From CALMEC01 sp963777565 (GTDB lineage: Bacteria; Actinomycetota; Thermoleophilia; Miltoncostaeales; Miltoncostaeaceae), in assembly GCA_963777565.1 (NCBI GenBank), contig CAVZQZ010000006.1, positions 186,001 to 250,000 of the forward strand: 64,000 nt of DNA. Reading direction: 5' to 3'. The translations under genes and the position numbers were made by a program. Shown piece by piece: positions 24,147-32,395 of the stretch. Under the pieces are notes generated by a model that was given only the letters and a program-made list of their open reading frames with translations, was not told where the DNA came from and did no database searches. How positions within the stretch are numbered: position 1 is the first letter of the stretch; each line of letters begins with the position of its first letter.

Positions 24147-25678
24147 AGGCGACTCACCATGCCCGCGGCGTCGACGCCGAACGCCGCCCCGCCCCGGCGG
24201 GGATCGCCGGCGCCGGACAATCCGGACGGGCCATGCCCCGCCGCCGAGACGCCGCCGAAGAACAGGCTAAGCCCCTCCCAGCGCCGAACGCGGTGACCGT
24301 CCGCCTCGAGCGCCGCCACCGCGGCGTCGGGCACCCCGCCCTCGACGTCGATCCCGTCGCCCTCCGGGTGGATTCTCGGGCGTGCAACCGCCTCGTCGAG
24401 ATTCATCCCACCGTCCACGATGCTCACCACGGTCTGGAGGATTGCCGATCGCAGGCGGTTGGAGCCCGCAGAGCCGAGCGCCACGACTGGCGTTCCGTCG
24501 CGGACGATGAGCGACGGCGCCATCATCGACGACATTCTGATGCCCGGAGCGAGGCGCCCAAAACCACCCGGGTTGAGGTCGTCCTCACCCAACATGTTGT
24601 TGAGGAGGATACCCGTGCCCGGAACGACCACGCCGCCGCCGGAGCCGCACGACGACGAGAGGCTCGCCATGCCGCCGTCGGCGTCGACCGCGCTCGTGTG
24701 AGTCGTCCCCGTGGGCTTGCGAGAAACCCGGCCGAGGAGCTCGGCGGCGAAGCCCGGGTCGTGGAGCCGATCGGCGAATGTCTCGTCGCGCAGCGCGTTC
24801 GCCGCAACACCTGCGGCGGCGACCGCGCGGTAGAACCCCTCGATGCCCGTCGCCGTGCCGGGCGGCATGGTCGCCAGCGCAGCGGCGATCAGCACCCCGC
24901 CGGACGACGGCGGCGGGTTCGTGATCAGCGTCACGTCGCCATGCGGGAAGACGAGGGGCTCGCGCTCGATGACCTCGTACGAGGTGAGGTCGGTGGCCGT
25001 GATCAGGCCGCCGCGGGTGACCAGGTGCTCGAGCATGCGCTGCGCGATGGCGCCGGTTCGCAGCGACGCGCAACCGGCGTCGACGATCTCATCGAACGTG
25101 TCGGCGAGGTCCGGGATGCGGAATCGCTCCCCGGCACCACGGACCCGGCCCTCGGGGACGAAGATCTCCTGCGCCTCGTGCGTGTGGGCGAGCATCGCCG
25201 CGAGGATCTCGTGCAGGTAGGCCGTCTCCGGGGTCATCTCGACGCCGTCGCGGGCCAGGCGTGCCGCGGGCGCGACCACTTCGGCGAGGGGCAGCCGCCC
25301 GAGCCGCTCCACCGCGCGGACGAGGCCATGGACCATCCCCGGCACCGCGACGGACGCCGGGCCGATGTGGAAGACCTGCTCCGCTCCTCCGAAGGGAACC
25401 GTGAACGAGTCGAGGTCGGCGGGGTCGAGCGGGCGGCCGTCAGGCCCCAGCCCGGGAACCGTCACGAAGAAGTCGAGCAGCGTCGACTGCCCGGCCGGAT
25501 TGCGGGCGAGGAGGAATCCACCGGCGCCGGGACCGGTGAGGGGGCTTTCCGCGACGGCGGCGGCGAACGCCGCGGCGCAGACCGCGTCGACCGCGTTCCC
25601 GCCGGACGCGAGGATCTCGGCCCCCGCCCGAGCACTCTCGGGGTGGCCCGCCGCGACGACCGCGACCGGCCCGCCCAA
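24143..25678 (-). CDS. gamma-glutamyltransferase family protein
   Basis: A 511-residue Ntn-hydrolase of the GGT family. ASGGNAVDAVCAAAFAAAVAES and GPGAGGFLL open the protein, and the nucleophile threonine is in GTTHTSAVDADGG. NPPPSSGG and the late GSAGSNRLRSAILQ also match. GGT self-cleaves before the threonine and transfers or hydrolyses gamma-glutamyl groups. No signal peptide is seen, which is unusual because many are exported. TTG at 25678 is the likely start, with GGAG at the end of ftsZ as ribosome binding site. Confidence 0.88.
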   Translation of the reverse strand: MGGPVAVVAAGHPESARAGAEILASGGNAVDAVCAAAFAAAVAESPLTGPGAGGFLLARNPAGQSTLLDFFVTVPGLGPDGRPLDPADLDSFTVPFGGAEQVFHIGPASVAVPGMVHGLVRAVERLGRLPLAEVVAPAARLARDGVEMTPETAYLHEILAAMLAHTHEAQEIFVPEGRVRGAGERFRIPDLADTFDEIVDAGCASLRTGAIAQRMLEHLVTRGGLITATDLTSYEVIEREPLVFPHGDVTLITNPPPSSGGVLIAAALATMPPGTATGIEGFYRAVAAAGVAANALRDETFADRLHDPGFAAELLGRVSRKPTGTTHTSAVDADGGMASLSSSCGSGGGVVVPGTGILLNNMLGEDDLNPGGFGRLAPGIRMSSMMAPSLIVRDGTPVVALGSAGSNRLRSAILQTVVSIVDGGMNLDEAVARPRIHPEGDGIDVEGGVPDAAVAALEADGHRVRRWEGLSLFFGGVSAAGHGPSGLSGAGDPRRGGAAFGVDAAGMVSRL

Positions 25679-25683
25679 ACGGC

Positions 25684-27027
25684 CTACTCCGTGTCTCCCT
25701 GCTCGCCAGGAGGCGGCGACGAGGGATACGGGGATTCGAACAGCTTGGTTCCGGCGTCGCTCGCGGAGTCGTCGGAGACGGCCGAGAGGTCCGGCGGCTC
25801 CGGCGGATCGATCGGGGCGTCCTCCGGGAGAGCCCCCGCCACCGGCGCGAAGGCTGAGGCCGACGGCGTCGCCGGAGGTGGGGACGGGACCGCCGAGAGG
25901 GCGGGCTGCGCAAACGTGGTGGCTTGGGGGGCCGGTGGCCGGGGCGCGACGGCGCGCCGACCGGTGAAACCGGCGGCGACGACGGTGACCCACACCTTGC
26001 CCTCGAGCTCCGGGTCGACGGTGGCTCCAAAAATGATGTTCGCCTCGGGATCGGCGGCCTCGGCGACGACGCGGGCGGCACGGTTGATCTCGCTGAGCGA
26101 CAGGTCCGGACCGCCGGTGATGCCCAGCAGGATGCCGCGGGCGCCGTCGATCGGCGTCTCGAGCAGCGGAGAGCTGATCGCGGCCAGCGCCGCCTCCTCC
26201 GCGCGGTTCGCCCCGCTTGCATAGCCGATCCCGAGCAGGGCGGCCCCCGCCCCCCGGATGACGGTGCGGACGTCGGCGAAGTCGAGGTTGATGAGGCCGG
26301 GCAGGGTGATCATGTCGGTGATGCCCTGCACGCCCTGGCGGAGCAAGTCGTCGCAGACGCGGAAGGCGTCGACCATGCTGACGCCGCGGTCGAGGACCGA
26401 CAGGAGCCGGTCGTTCTGGATGACGATGATGGTGTCGGCCTGGTCGCGCAGGGCCGCGACGCCCGCTTCGGCCATGCCCTGCCTGCGTGAGCCCTCGAAC
26501 GCGAACGGACGGGTGACGACGGCGATGGTGAGCGCGCCCATCTCGCGGGCGAGCTTCGCGACCACGGGGGCGCCGCCGGTGCCGGTGCCGCCCCCCTCCC
26601 CCGCTGCGATGAACACCAGGTCGGCGCCCCGGAGCGCACGGCGGATGTGCTCCTCGCTCTCGCGCATCGCCTGCTCGCCGAGCGCGGGGTTGCCACCCGT
26701 GCCGCGGCCGCGGGTCAACTCGAGGCCGATGGGGATCCGTACATCAGCCTCGGTCGTGTCGAGCGTCTGCCGGTCGGTGTTGATCGCGATGAACTCCACG
26801 CCGCGGATGCCGGCTTCGATCATCCGGTTCACCGCGTTGACGCCGGCCCCGCCGATCCCGACGCACTTGATCACGGCGAGGTAGTTGGAGCGCTCCGACG
26901 GGAACGCCGGCGCCTCCCGACCCCACGATGGCGGCTCGCGGTCGGGCCGGGGCTCCGCCGGTGCGTCGGTGGTGTTGCGGAAGAGCTCGCTGAGCGGCCC
27001 CTCCCGCATGCTGGAGCGGCCCGTCAC
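25684..27027 (-). CDS. divergent FtsZ-family GTPase
   Basis: A 447-residue tubulin-fold protein. After a 50-residue polar N-terminal tail come CVGIGGAGVNAVNRM, the NTD nucleotide motif, the tubulin signature GGGTGTG (145-151), VTRPFAFEG and a normal T7 catalytic loop (INLDFADV, 246-253). Oddities: the signature is flanked by Glu and Gly (GEGGGTGTGGAP) where bacterial FtsZ has Met and Ala, the preceding loop is GRGTGGNP rather than GLGAGANP, and the Pro-rich tail ends in GEQGDTE without the C-terminal FtsA/SepF-binding peptide. I infer a paralogue or specialised FtsZ. It is coupled to parA (GTGA), not in a dcw cluster. Confidence 0.85.
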   Translation of the reverse strand: MTGRSSMREGPLSELFRNTTDAPAEPRPDREPPSWGREAPAFPSERSNYLAVIKCVGIGGAGVNAVNRMIEAGIRGVEFIAINTDRQTLDTTEADVRIPIGLELTRGRGTGGNPALGEQAMRESEEHIRRALRGADLVFIAAGEGGGTGTGGAPVVAKLAREMGALTIAVVTRPFAFEGSRRQGMAEAGVAALRDQADTIIVIQNDRLLSVLDRGVSMVDAFRVCDDLLRQGVQGITDMITLPGLINLDFADVRTVIRGAGAALLGIGYASGANRAEEAALAAISSPLLETPIDGARGILLGITGGPDLSLSEINRAARVVAEAADPEANIIFGATVDPELEGKVWVTVVAAGFTGRRAVAPRPPAPQATTFAQPALSAVPSPPPATPSASAFAPVAGALPEDAPIDPPEPPDLSAVSDDSASDAGTKLFESPYPSSPPPGEQGDTE

Positions 27028-27809
27028 GCGGCCACCACGGCGTTGCGCGGGTCGCGCTCGAGGAGCTCGTCGGCGAGTCGCCGGTACCAGCGGGCGGCCT
27101 GCCCGCCGCTGTCGTATGCGAGGACACTCATGCCTTTTACCGGCGCCTCGGCGAATTTGATGGTCTTGCCGATCCTCGTGTTGTACACCACGTCCCCGAA
27201 GTTCTCCTCGAGGATCGCGACGGCCTCCCGGCCGTGAACCGTCCGGCCGTCGTACATCGTCGGAATGATGCCGACAATATCGACCCGCGGGTTGAGGTGC
27301 TCGCGGACCTGCGTGAGCGTCGTGCGCAGCTGCGCGAGGCCGCGCAGCGACAGGTACTCGCACTGCACCGGCACGACGACGCCGTCGGCGGCGACCATCG
27401 CGTTGATGGTGAGCAGGCCGAGCGACGGGGGCGTGTCGATGAGGATGAAGTCGTAGAGGCCCCGGAACGGCTTGATCGCGCGGTCGAGGGCGCGCTCCCG
27501 TCCGATCATCCCGGATAGCGCGAGCTCGGCGCCGGCGAGCTCGATGCCCGCGGCGGCGACGTCGATCTCCCGTGCGTGGATGACCTCCGCGAGGGACGCG
27601 CCGCTGACGAGGACGTCGTACATCGTGGTCCCGAGGGACTCGATGTCGATGCCCTGACTCATCGACAGGTTGCTCTGCGGGTCGAGGTCGAGCGCCAGCA
27701 CGCGGCACCCGCGTTCCTTCAACGCGACACCGAGGTTGATCGTGGTCGTCGTCTTGGCGACGCCACCCTTCTGGTTGGCGAGCACGATCACGCTTGCCGG
27801 TCGTGACAT
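27024..27809 (-). CDS. ParA-family ATPase
   Basis: A 261-residue deviant-Walker ATPase. The P-loop is KGGVAKTTT (14-22), with Walker A' DLDPQSNLS and Walker B LIDTPPSLG. There is no N-terminal DNA-binding extension, so it is of the chromosomal Soj type, and no parB or parS-like site (TGTTnCACGTGAAACA) is nearby. ParA proteins form ATP-dependent dimers on DNA and position cargo; MinD-like roles are also known. It heads the operon with the divergent ftsZ. Its 290-bp upstream region carries the paired GGCCA-N2-TGGCC boxes. Confidence 0.9.
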   Translation of the reverse strand: MSRPASVIVLANQKGGVAKTTTTINLGVALKERGCRVLALDLDPQSNLSMSQGIDIESLGTTMYDVLVSGASLAEVIHAREIDVAAAGIELAGAELALSGMIGRERALDRAIKPFRGLYDFILIDTPPSLGLLTINAMVAADGVVVPVQCEYLSLRGLAQLRTTLTQVREHLNPRVDIVGIIPTMYDGRTVHGREAVAILEENFGDVVYNTRIGKTIKFAEAPVKGMSVLAYDSGGQAARWYRRLADELLERDPRNAVVAA

Positions 27810-27959
27810 TGACGCACCTCTGGCGAGGGGACTGAGCGTCTGGCGGATTCTACGGCGAGACCGGGAATCCTCCCTCCCCGCCGCATTCCCGACGGGACCC
27901 GGGACCCGCGGCGCACCGTCCGTGCCGTCCGACGGTCCACCGGGGGTGCTTCAGCCGCT

Positions 27960-28080
27960 GGCCACTTGGCCGACACACCGGCGGCCAATTGGCCGCGGCC
28001 CCGCAGCACGACTGCCCCTCAGGCAGGGTGGCCAAGGCCCCCGCCGTTCGCCGCGCCGTGTCCCAGTGGGCCAATTGGCC
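27960..28080. promoter_or_regulatory. GGCCA-N2-TGGCC palindromes upstream of parA-ftsZ
   Basis: Three 12-bp inverted repeats lie in the 290-bp gap between the cupin gene and parA: GGCCACTTGGCC (27960-27971), GGCCAATTGGCC (27983-27994) and GGCCAATTGGCC (28069-28080). The first two have centres 23 bp apart. The middle one extends to a perfect 7-2-7 repeat (GCGGCCA-AT-TGGCCGC). A partial copy, GGCCAAGGCC, is near 28030. The nearest start is parA, 150 bp away. The same pair with the same spacing occurs at 31611-31645. Confidence 0.6.
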
Positions 28081-28099
28081 GTAGGTGCGTCGGCCGGAG

Positions 28100-28438
28100 C
28101 TACCGCGTGGGCGAGCCGACGTTCAGCGGCGCGCGACGGCGATGAGCCGACAGATAGGTGACGCCGGTGGCGTCGGCGGTGATCGACCGGGAGACCCCCT
28201 TCGGCACGACGATCGCCTGCCCCGCGGCCACGGGAACGTCGTTGCCGTCGAGGCGGATGCGAAGCCCGCCGTCGACCACGACGAGGAGCACGTCGACCTG
28301 GTCGTTGACGTGCTCGCCGACGCCATCGCCCGCCGGCCACGTGACGAGGTTGACATTGAGGTCCGGGGTCTCGAGTCCCCACAGCACCGCGCGTCCGGCC
28401 CCGGCCAGGTCGAGCGGGACTCCCGGTCGCGCCGTCAC
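28100..28438 (-). CDS. cupin-domain protein
   Basis: A 112-residue single cupin barrel (GDGVGEHVNDQVDVLLVVVDGG, GQAIVVPKGVSRSI). Only one of the usual metal histidines is evident in motif 1 (GEHVNDQ), and motif 2 has Ser-Arg-Ser where a His is common, so metal binding is doubtful. GTG at 28438 overlaps the UPF0182 stop (GTGA). It may sense or bind a small ligand; function unknown. Confidence 0.8.
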   Translation of the reverse strand: MTARPGVPLDLAGAGRAVLWGLETPDLNVNLVTWPAGDGVGEHVNDQVDVLLVVVDGGLRIRLDGNDVPVAAGQAIVVPKGVSRSITADATGVTYLSAHRRRAPLNVGSPTR

Positions 28439-31400
28439 GGCCCCGCCGTGCCGCCCTGCGCCGCGACACGCTGTGCCTGCGCGAGTGCCTGCTGGAACGC
28501 TCGAAGCCGCTTCGCCGCCTCCACGTCGTCACCGGCCCCAAAGGCCTTTCGATAGGCCTCGTACTCCTGGGCGGCTCGACGCACGAGCTGCGGCAGGGTC
28601 GCGGTGGGCGCCGGTGCGGTCCCGCCGCCGGGTGCCGGCCCCGCGTCGGTGACAGCCCCGAGCGCCTCTCCCAGGGCTTGTTCGAAGGTTGGCGCCGCGA
28701 AGACCTGTCCGTCGCCGAAGCTGACGATCACCTGCCAGAGCGACGGCAGCGAGTCGCCAGGCGAGTCGAGGTACAGCGGCTGCACGTAGAGCAACCCCTT
28801 CCCGATCGGCACGACGATCGTGTTGCCGCGGAGCACGGCGTCGCGGCGAGTGGTGATCTCCTGTGAGAGCTCGGGGTCGCGCGCGACGTTCGACGTGAAG
28901 GTGTCCAGCGAGTCGAGCGCCTGCTCGCCGCTCGACGGGAACCGCAAAATCGTGAGCGTCCCGAAGTCCGCCGGCTCGTTGGACGCGGCGAGCCAACCCG
29001 AGAATCCGATTCCGCGACCGCGGGCGAGCGGCTTGTACGCACGCACCGCAACGAACTTCTCGTCGGTCTGGTCGGGGAGCACCGCATACGTGTAGCGCGC
29101 CGGCGACTGGATCCGCTGCCCGTCGACGCCGGGTCCGTACGCCTCCTCGGTGATCGCCCACGCATCGTCGCCGTTGAAGAAGACGTCGGGCTCCGTCACG
29201 TGGAAGCGTCCGAGCGCCTCCGACTGGTAGTCGAAGAGGTCCTCGCCGTAGCGCAGGTGCGCGCGCAGCCCGGCCGGCATCTGCGACCCGGGGGTGAAGA
29301 GCTCCGGGTACACCGCCCGCCACGTCTTGGTGATGGGCTCGTTCTCGTCCACCACGTAGAGCCGCGTCTCACCGCTGTAGGCGTCCATCGCGGCGATGAC
29401 GGTTTGCCGGAAGTAGTTCTTGCCCTCGAACGGCACGGCGTACGGGTAGCGGTTCGTCGAGGCATAGGCGTTCGCCACGACCCACAGCCTGCCTTCCGCG
29501 GCCGCAAAGTACGGGTCGCGGTCGATCGAGAGGAACGGCGCGATCTCCCGGAGCCGGGTGTTGATGTCGCGGTAAAGAAGCGCCTGGGAGTTCTCATCGG
29601 CCGGCCGGCCCGAGGTCGCGTTCCACACGCGCCGGCCCCCGCCGATGTACGGGAGGCCGCCGAGGAACTCGGTGAGCGCGAGTCGCCGCCAGCCGGAGCC
29701 GACCTTGACTCCGGTGGTTCCGGTCCACTGGATCCGCTGGTTGGTCGTGCGGTCGAACTCGGGCTGGGTGGTGTTCACCATCGACCACGGCAGGTCCGGC
29801 TGCGCCCCGAAGTAGATCGACGGCTGGGCAAGCGGCGGCTGGATGAAGTCGCCGCGCACCGTCTGCGGGATGCCGCCGACGACGAAGACCGGACGGCCGG
29901 ATTTCGGCTCGATCTCGTTGACCGGCGCCATGATCAAGCCGTAGCCGTGCGTGTAGGTGAAATGCCGGCGCTGGAAGTCCGGGAGCTTCGAGTAGTCGAT
30001 CTCACGCCCGATGACGAACAGCGTGCGGCGCTCCCCGCCGATCGCGTAGCGGTCGACGTCGACGTCCTGGCAGGTGTAGAACTGATTGATCGTCTGGAGC
30101 CGGGCGCACGCCTCCTGGGTCGGCGGGATGTCGAGGAACCGCAGCGAGCCGACCGACGCGGGGGCCTTGTCGATCGCCGCCTGCGTCACCCCGCCTTTGC
30201 GGTAGTCGGCCTGCACGGTCGTGGCCTGATCGATCCCGGTCGCCCGGCGCGTCGCCTCCAGCGTCGCCCGGATGTTGTCCCGCTCGACCTGGAGCTGCGA
30301 GCCGCGCAGGACGATCGCGTCGTTGAGGGCCGCGCCGATCGGCCCGAGCAGCGAGACGACGACCGTGCTTCCGAGCGCGACCGCCGGCCACAGCAGCACC
30401 GGCGCGCGCCGCCGCCGCATGAACTCGTTGTCCTCGAGGCTGCGGGCCCACACCGCGACGGCGACCGCCGGGATGAGCAGGATCAGCCACCACGGAGTCG
30501 CCACGATCGCGAAGGCAAGGGCGACCGCGGCCCAGACGAGCGCGATGCCGAAGACCGCCTTCGAGACCGGGACCCGGGCCGCGCGGGCGCGGACCGCCGG
30601 CACGGCGAGCGCAATGAGGGCGAGCGCCATCACGGCCACGAACCCGGCCGCCACGGTGCGGGTGGGGATGTCGACGCCTCGGACCGCCGCGCCGGCGCCG
30701 CCGAGAACGTCGCCGTCGCCGCTCCGCGTGAGCGCGTAGCGCGACAGCCAGATCTGGACGGCGAGTGAGAGCAGCAGAAGACCGCCGAGCGCGAACCCGA
30801 ATGTGGTGGTGCGGCTCGTGACCCCCGCCTCGGCACCCCGTCCGAGGCGTTGGCGCTCCACCAGCGACAACCCCAGGCCGATCACGACGACCGCGATCGT
30901 CGCGAGGGTCAGCCCGATCGTCGCGATCCGGGCAAGGCTCACGAATGCGGGCTCGGAGAAGACGTAGAACCCGACGTCGAGGCCGAAGATCGGGTCGGTG
31001 ACCCCGAAGTCGCTTCGATTGCGCCAGGCGAGCAGCTCGTCGCGCGACGAGGCGAGGGTCGGCGCCAGGGCCGCGGTGAGGATCACGAACGTGATGAGCC
31101 ACGCCACGAGGATCGCCAGCCTCACCATCCGGCCGGCGGGATCCCTCGCCAGAGCGTCGGCGCGCCGGCCGAGGCCGGGGAACCGGTGTATGAGCGCGTC
31201 GCCGCGCGGGTCGCGGGGGTCGCCCAGCGGGGCGGCATGGGGGTCGACCACGATCGGTTTGGGCCGGCCGCGCAGGAAGAGCACCGGGAGCGACAGGAGC
31301 AGCGCGAGGCACACGCCGACCGCCCCGAGCAGCACCGTGGTGTGCCACCGGGTGGCGTAGGCGCCCCCCATCCCGAGGGCGTCGTAGAACGCGCCCTTGA

Positions 31401-31506
31401 TCGTCAGCTCCGCACCGAAGTGCAGGGCGATCCGTCCGAGGATGATCAGGACGATCACGGCCGGGATGACGTACTGGGGGCGGAAGATCCGTCGAACCCG
31501 GTTCAC
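28435..31506 (-). CDS. UPF0182 family large membrane protein
   Basis: A 1023-residue protein of the UPF0182/COG1615 family. About seven transmembrane helices fill the first 390 residues. A large extracytoplasmic domain follows, with family-like stretches such as WTGTTGVKVGSGWRRLALTEFLGGLPYIGGGRRVWN and DAYSGETRLYVVDENEPI. An Ala/Gln-rich coiled C-terminus ends the protein. Function is unknown in any organism I know of. ATG at 31506. Its 223-bp upstream region holds two GGCCA-N2-TGGCC boxes. Confidence 0.92.
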   Translation of the reverse strand: MNRVRRIFRPQYVIPAVIVLIILGRIALHFGAELTIKGAFYDALGMGGAYATRWHTTVLLGAVGVCLALLLSLPVLFLRGRPKPIVVDPHAAPLGDPRDPRGDALIHRFPGLGRRADALARDPAGRMVRLAILVAWLITFVILTAALAPTLASSRDELLAWRNRSDFGVTDPIFGLDVGFYVFSEPAFVSLARIATIGLTLATIAVVVIGLGLSLVERQRLGRGAEAGVTSRTTTFGFALGGLLLLSLAVQIWLSRYALTRSGDGDVLGGAGAAVRGVDIPTRTVAAGFVAVMALALIALAVPAVRARAARVPVSKAVFGIALVWAAVALAFAIVATPWWLILLIPAVAVAVWARSLEDNEFMRRRRAPVLLWPAVALGSTVVVSLLGPIGAALNDAIVLRGSQLQVERDNIRATLEATRRATGIDQATTVQADYRKGGVTQAAIDKAPASVGSLRFLDIPPTQEACARLQTINQFYTCQDVDVDRYAIGGERRTLFVIGREIDYSKLPDFQRRHFTYTHGYGLIMAPVNEIEPKSGRPVFVVGGIPQTVRGDFIQPPLAQPSIYFGAQPDLPWSMVNTTQPEFDRTTNQRIQWTGTTGVKVGSGWRRLALTEFLGGLPYIGGGRRVWNATSGRPADENSQALLYRDINTRLREIAPFLSIDRDPYFAAAEGRLWVVANAYASTNRYPYAVPFEGKNYFRQTVIAAMDAYSGETRLYVVDENEPITKTWRAVYPELFTPGSQMPAGLRAHLRYGEDLFDYQSEALGRFHVTEPDVFFNGDDAWAITEEAYGPGVDGQRIQSPARYTYAVLPDQTDEKFVAVRAYKPLARGRGIGFSGWLAASNEPADFGTLTILRFPSSGEQALDSLDTFTSNVARDPELSQEITTRRDAVLRGNTIVVPIGKGLLYVQPLYLDSPGDSLPSLWQVIVSFGDGQVFAAPTFEQALGEALGAVTDAGPAPGGGTAPAPTATLPQLVRRAAQEYEAYRKAFGAGDDVEAAKRLRAFQQALAQAQRVAAQGGTAGP

Positions 31507-31610
31507 CGCAGTGACCCTAGCTGCTTGTCCGACGACCCGGCCCCGCGGTTGTCACGGCCCGCCGGGCCGGACGCGTCGTGTTCGACCGACCCCCCACGGT
31601 GTCCCGCGGT

Positions 31611-31645
31611 GGCCACTTGGCCGCGGAGCGGTCGGCCATGTGGCC
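31611..31645. promoter_or_regulatory. paired GGCCA-N2-TGGCC boxes upstream of the UPF0182 gene
   Basis: GGCCACTTGGCC (31611-31622) and GGCCATGTGGCC (31634-31645) have centres exactly 23 bp apart, the same spacing as the pair upstream of parA. The first box is identical in sequence to the first box of that pair. They lie about 105 bp before the UPF0182 ATG and just beyond the stop of the NarL-type regulator gene. Confidence 0.6.
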
Positions 31646-31729
31646 CACGCCCGGCCGCAGGTGCCTCGCGGCACGGCGGGGTGCCACAGTGTTGCGAACG
31701 GAGGCGGGGGGTTCCCCGTGAGCGGCGAG

Positions 31730-32395
31730 CTACTCGGGGGGAAGCTCGAGGCGGCGCTGGCCGGCCCATGCGGCCGCCTGGGAGCGGCGCTGGAAACCGA
31801 GCTTTCGTAGCAGCTGGCTCACGTGGTTGCGCACGGTCTTCTCCGACAGGTGGAGGACCTCGCCGATCGCCCGGTTGGTGTACCCCTCCGCGATCAGGGC
31901 GAGCATCCGCCGCTCACGGTCGGTGAGCCCGGCGAGCTCCGCCTCCGCCTGCTTGGCGGACAGCTCCCGGAACTGCGTGAGCAGGGCCCCCGCGGCGCGC
32001 GGGTCGAGCGACGACGCCCCGTCCGCGGCCTCGCGGATCGCACGAGTGAGCTGGTCAGAATCCGCCTGCTTGAGGAGGTAGCCGTTCGCGCCGGCCATCA
32101 CCGAGCCGACGATCGCCTCCTCGTCGCTGTACGACGTGAGCATCACGATACGCATGTCGGGATGGGCCTTCTTGATCTCGCGGCACGCCTCCACCCCGCT
32201 CCCGTCCGGGAGTCGGATGTCCATGAGCACCACATCGGGGTTCGCCTGGTCGGCCATCGCGAGCGCCTCCGCGACGGTGCCGGCCTCCCCGACGACGCGG
32301 AACCCGCTCGTGTGCGCCAGCAGGGAGCGCAATCCGATCCGGACCACCGCGTGATCGTCCACGATCAACACGCGGATGATGTCGGGAGCGCTCAA
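31730..32395 (-). CDS. response regulator, NarL/FixJ (LuxR-type) family
   Basis: A 221-residue regulator with a receiver domain (phospho-acceptor Asp59 in VLMDIRLPDG, Lys in YLLKQ). The C-terminal LuxR-type helix-turn-helix is LTDRERRMLALIAEGYTNRAIGEVLHLSEKTVRNHVSQLLRKLG. The helix-turn-helix resembles DevR/LiaR types, which bind short inverted repeats as dimers. ATG overlaps the kinase stop (ATGA). The gene immediately downstream on this strand is the UPF0182 gene with the paired boxes. Confidence 0.95.
   Translation of the reverse strand: MSAPDIIRVLIVDDHAVVRIGLRSLLAHTSGFRVVGEAGTVAEALAMADQANPDVVLMDIRLPDGSGVEACREIKKAHPDMRIVMLTSYSDEEAIVGSVMAGANGYLLKQADSDQLTRAIREAADGASSLDPRAAGALLTQFRELSAKQAEAELAGLTDRERRMLALIAEGYTNRAIGEVLHLSEKTVRNHVSQLLRKLGFQRRSQAAAWAGQRRLELPPE

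Noticed and set aside
24233..26224. 663-codon plus-strand frame opposite ggt and ftsZ
   Set aside because: Antisense composition and no motifs, while both minus-strand genes are clear family members.
27810..28099. parS centromere site next to parA
   Set aside because: No match to TGTTnCACGTGAAACA or a close variant was seen; the palindromes there are of a different type and recur ahead of the UPF0182 gene, so regulatory sites are the simpler reading.
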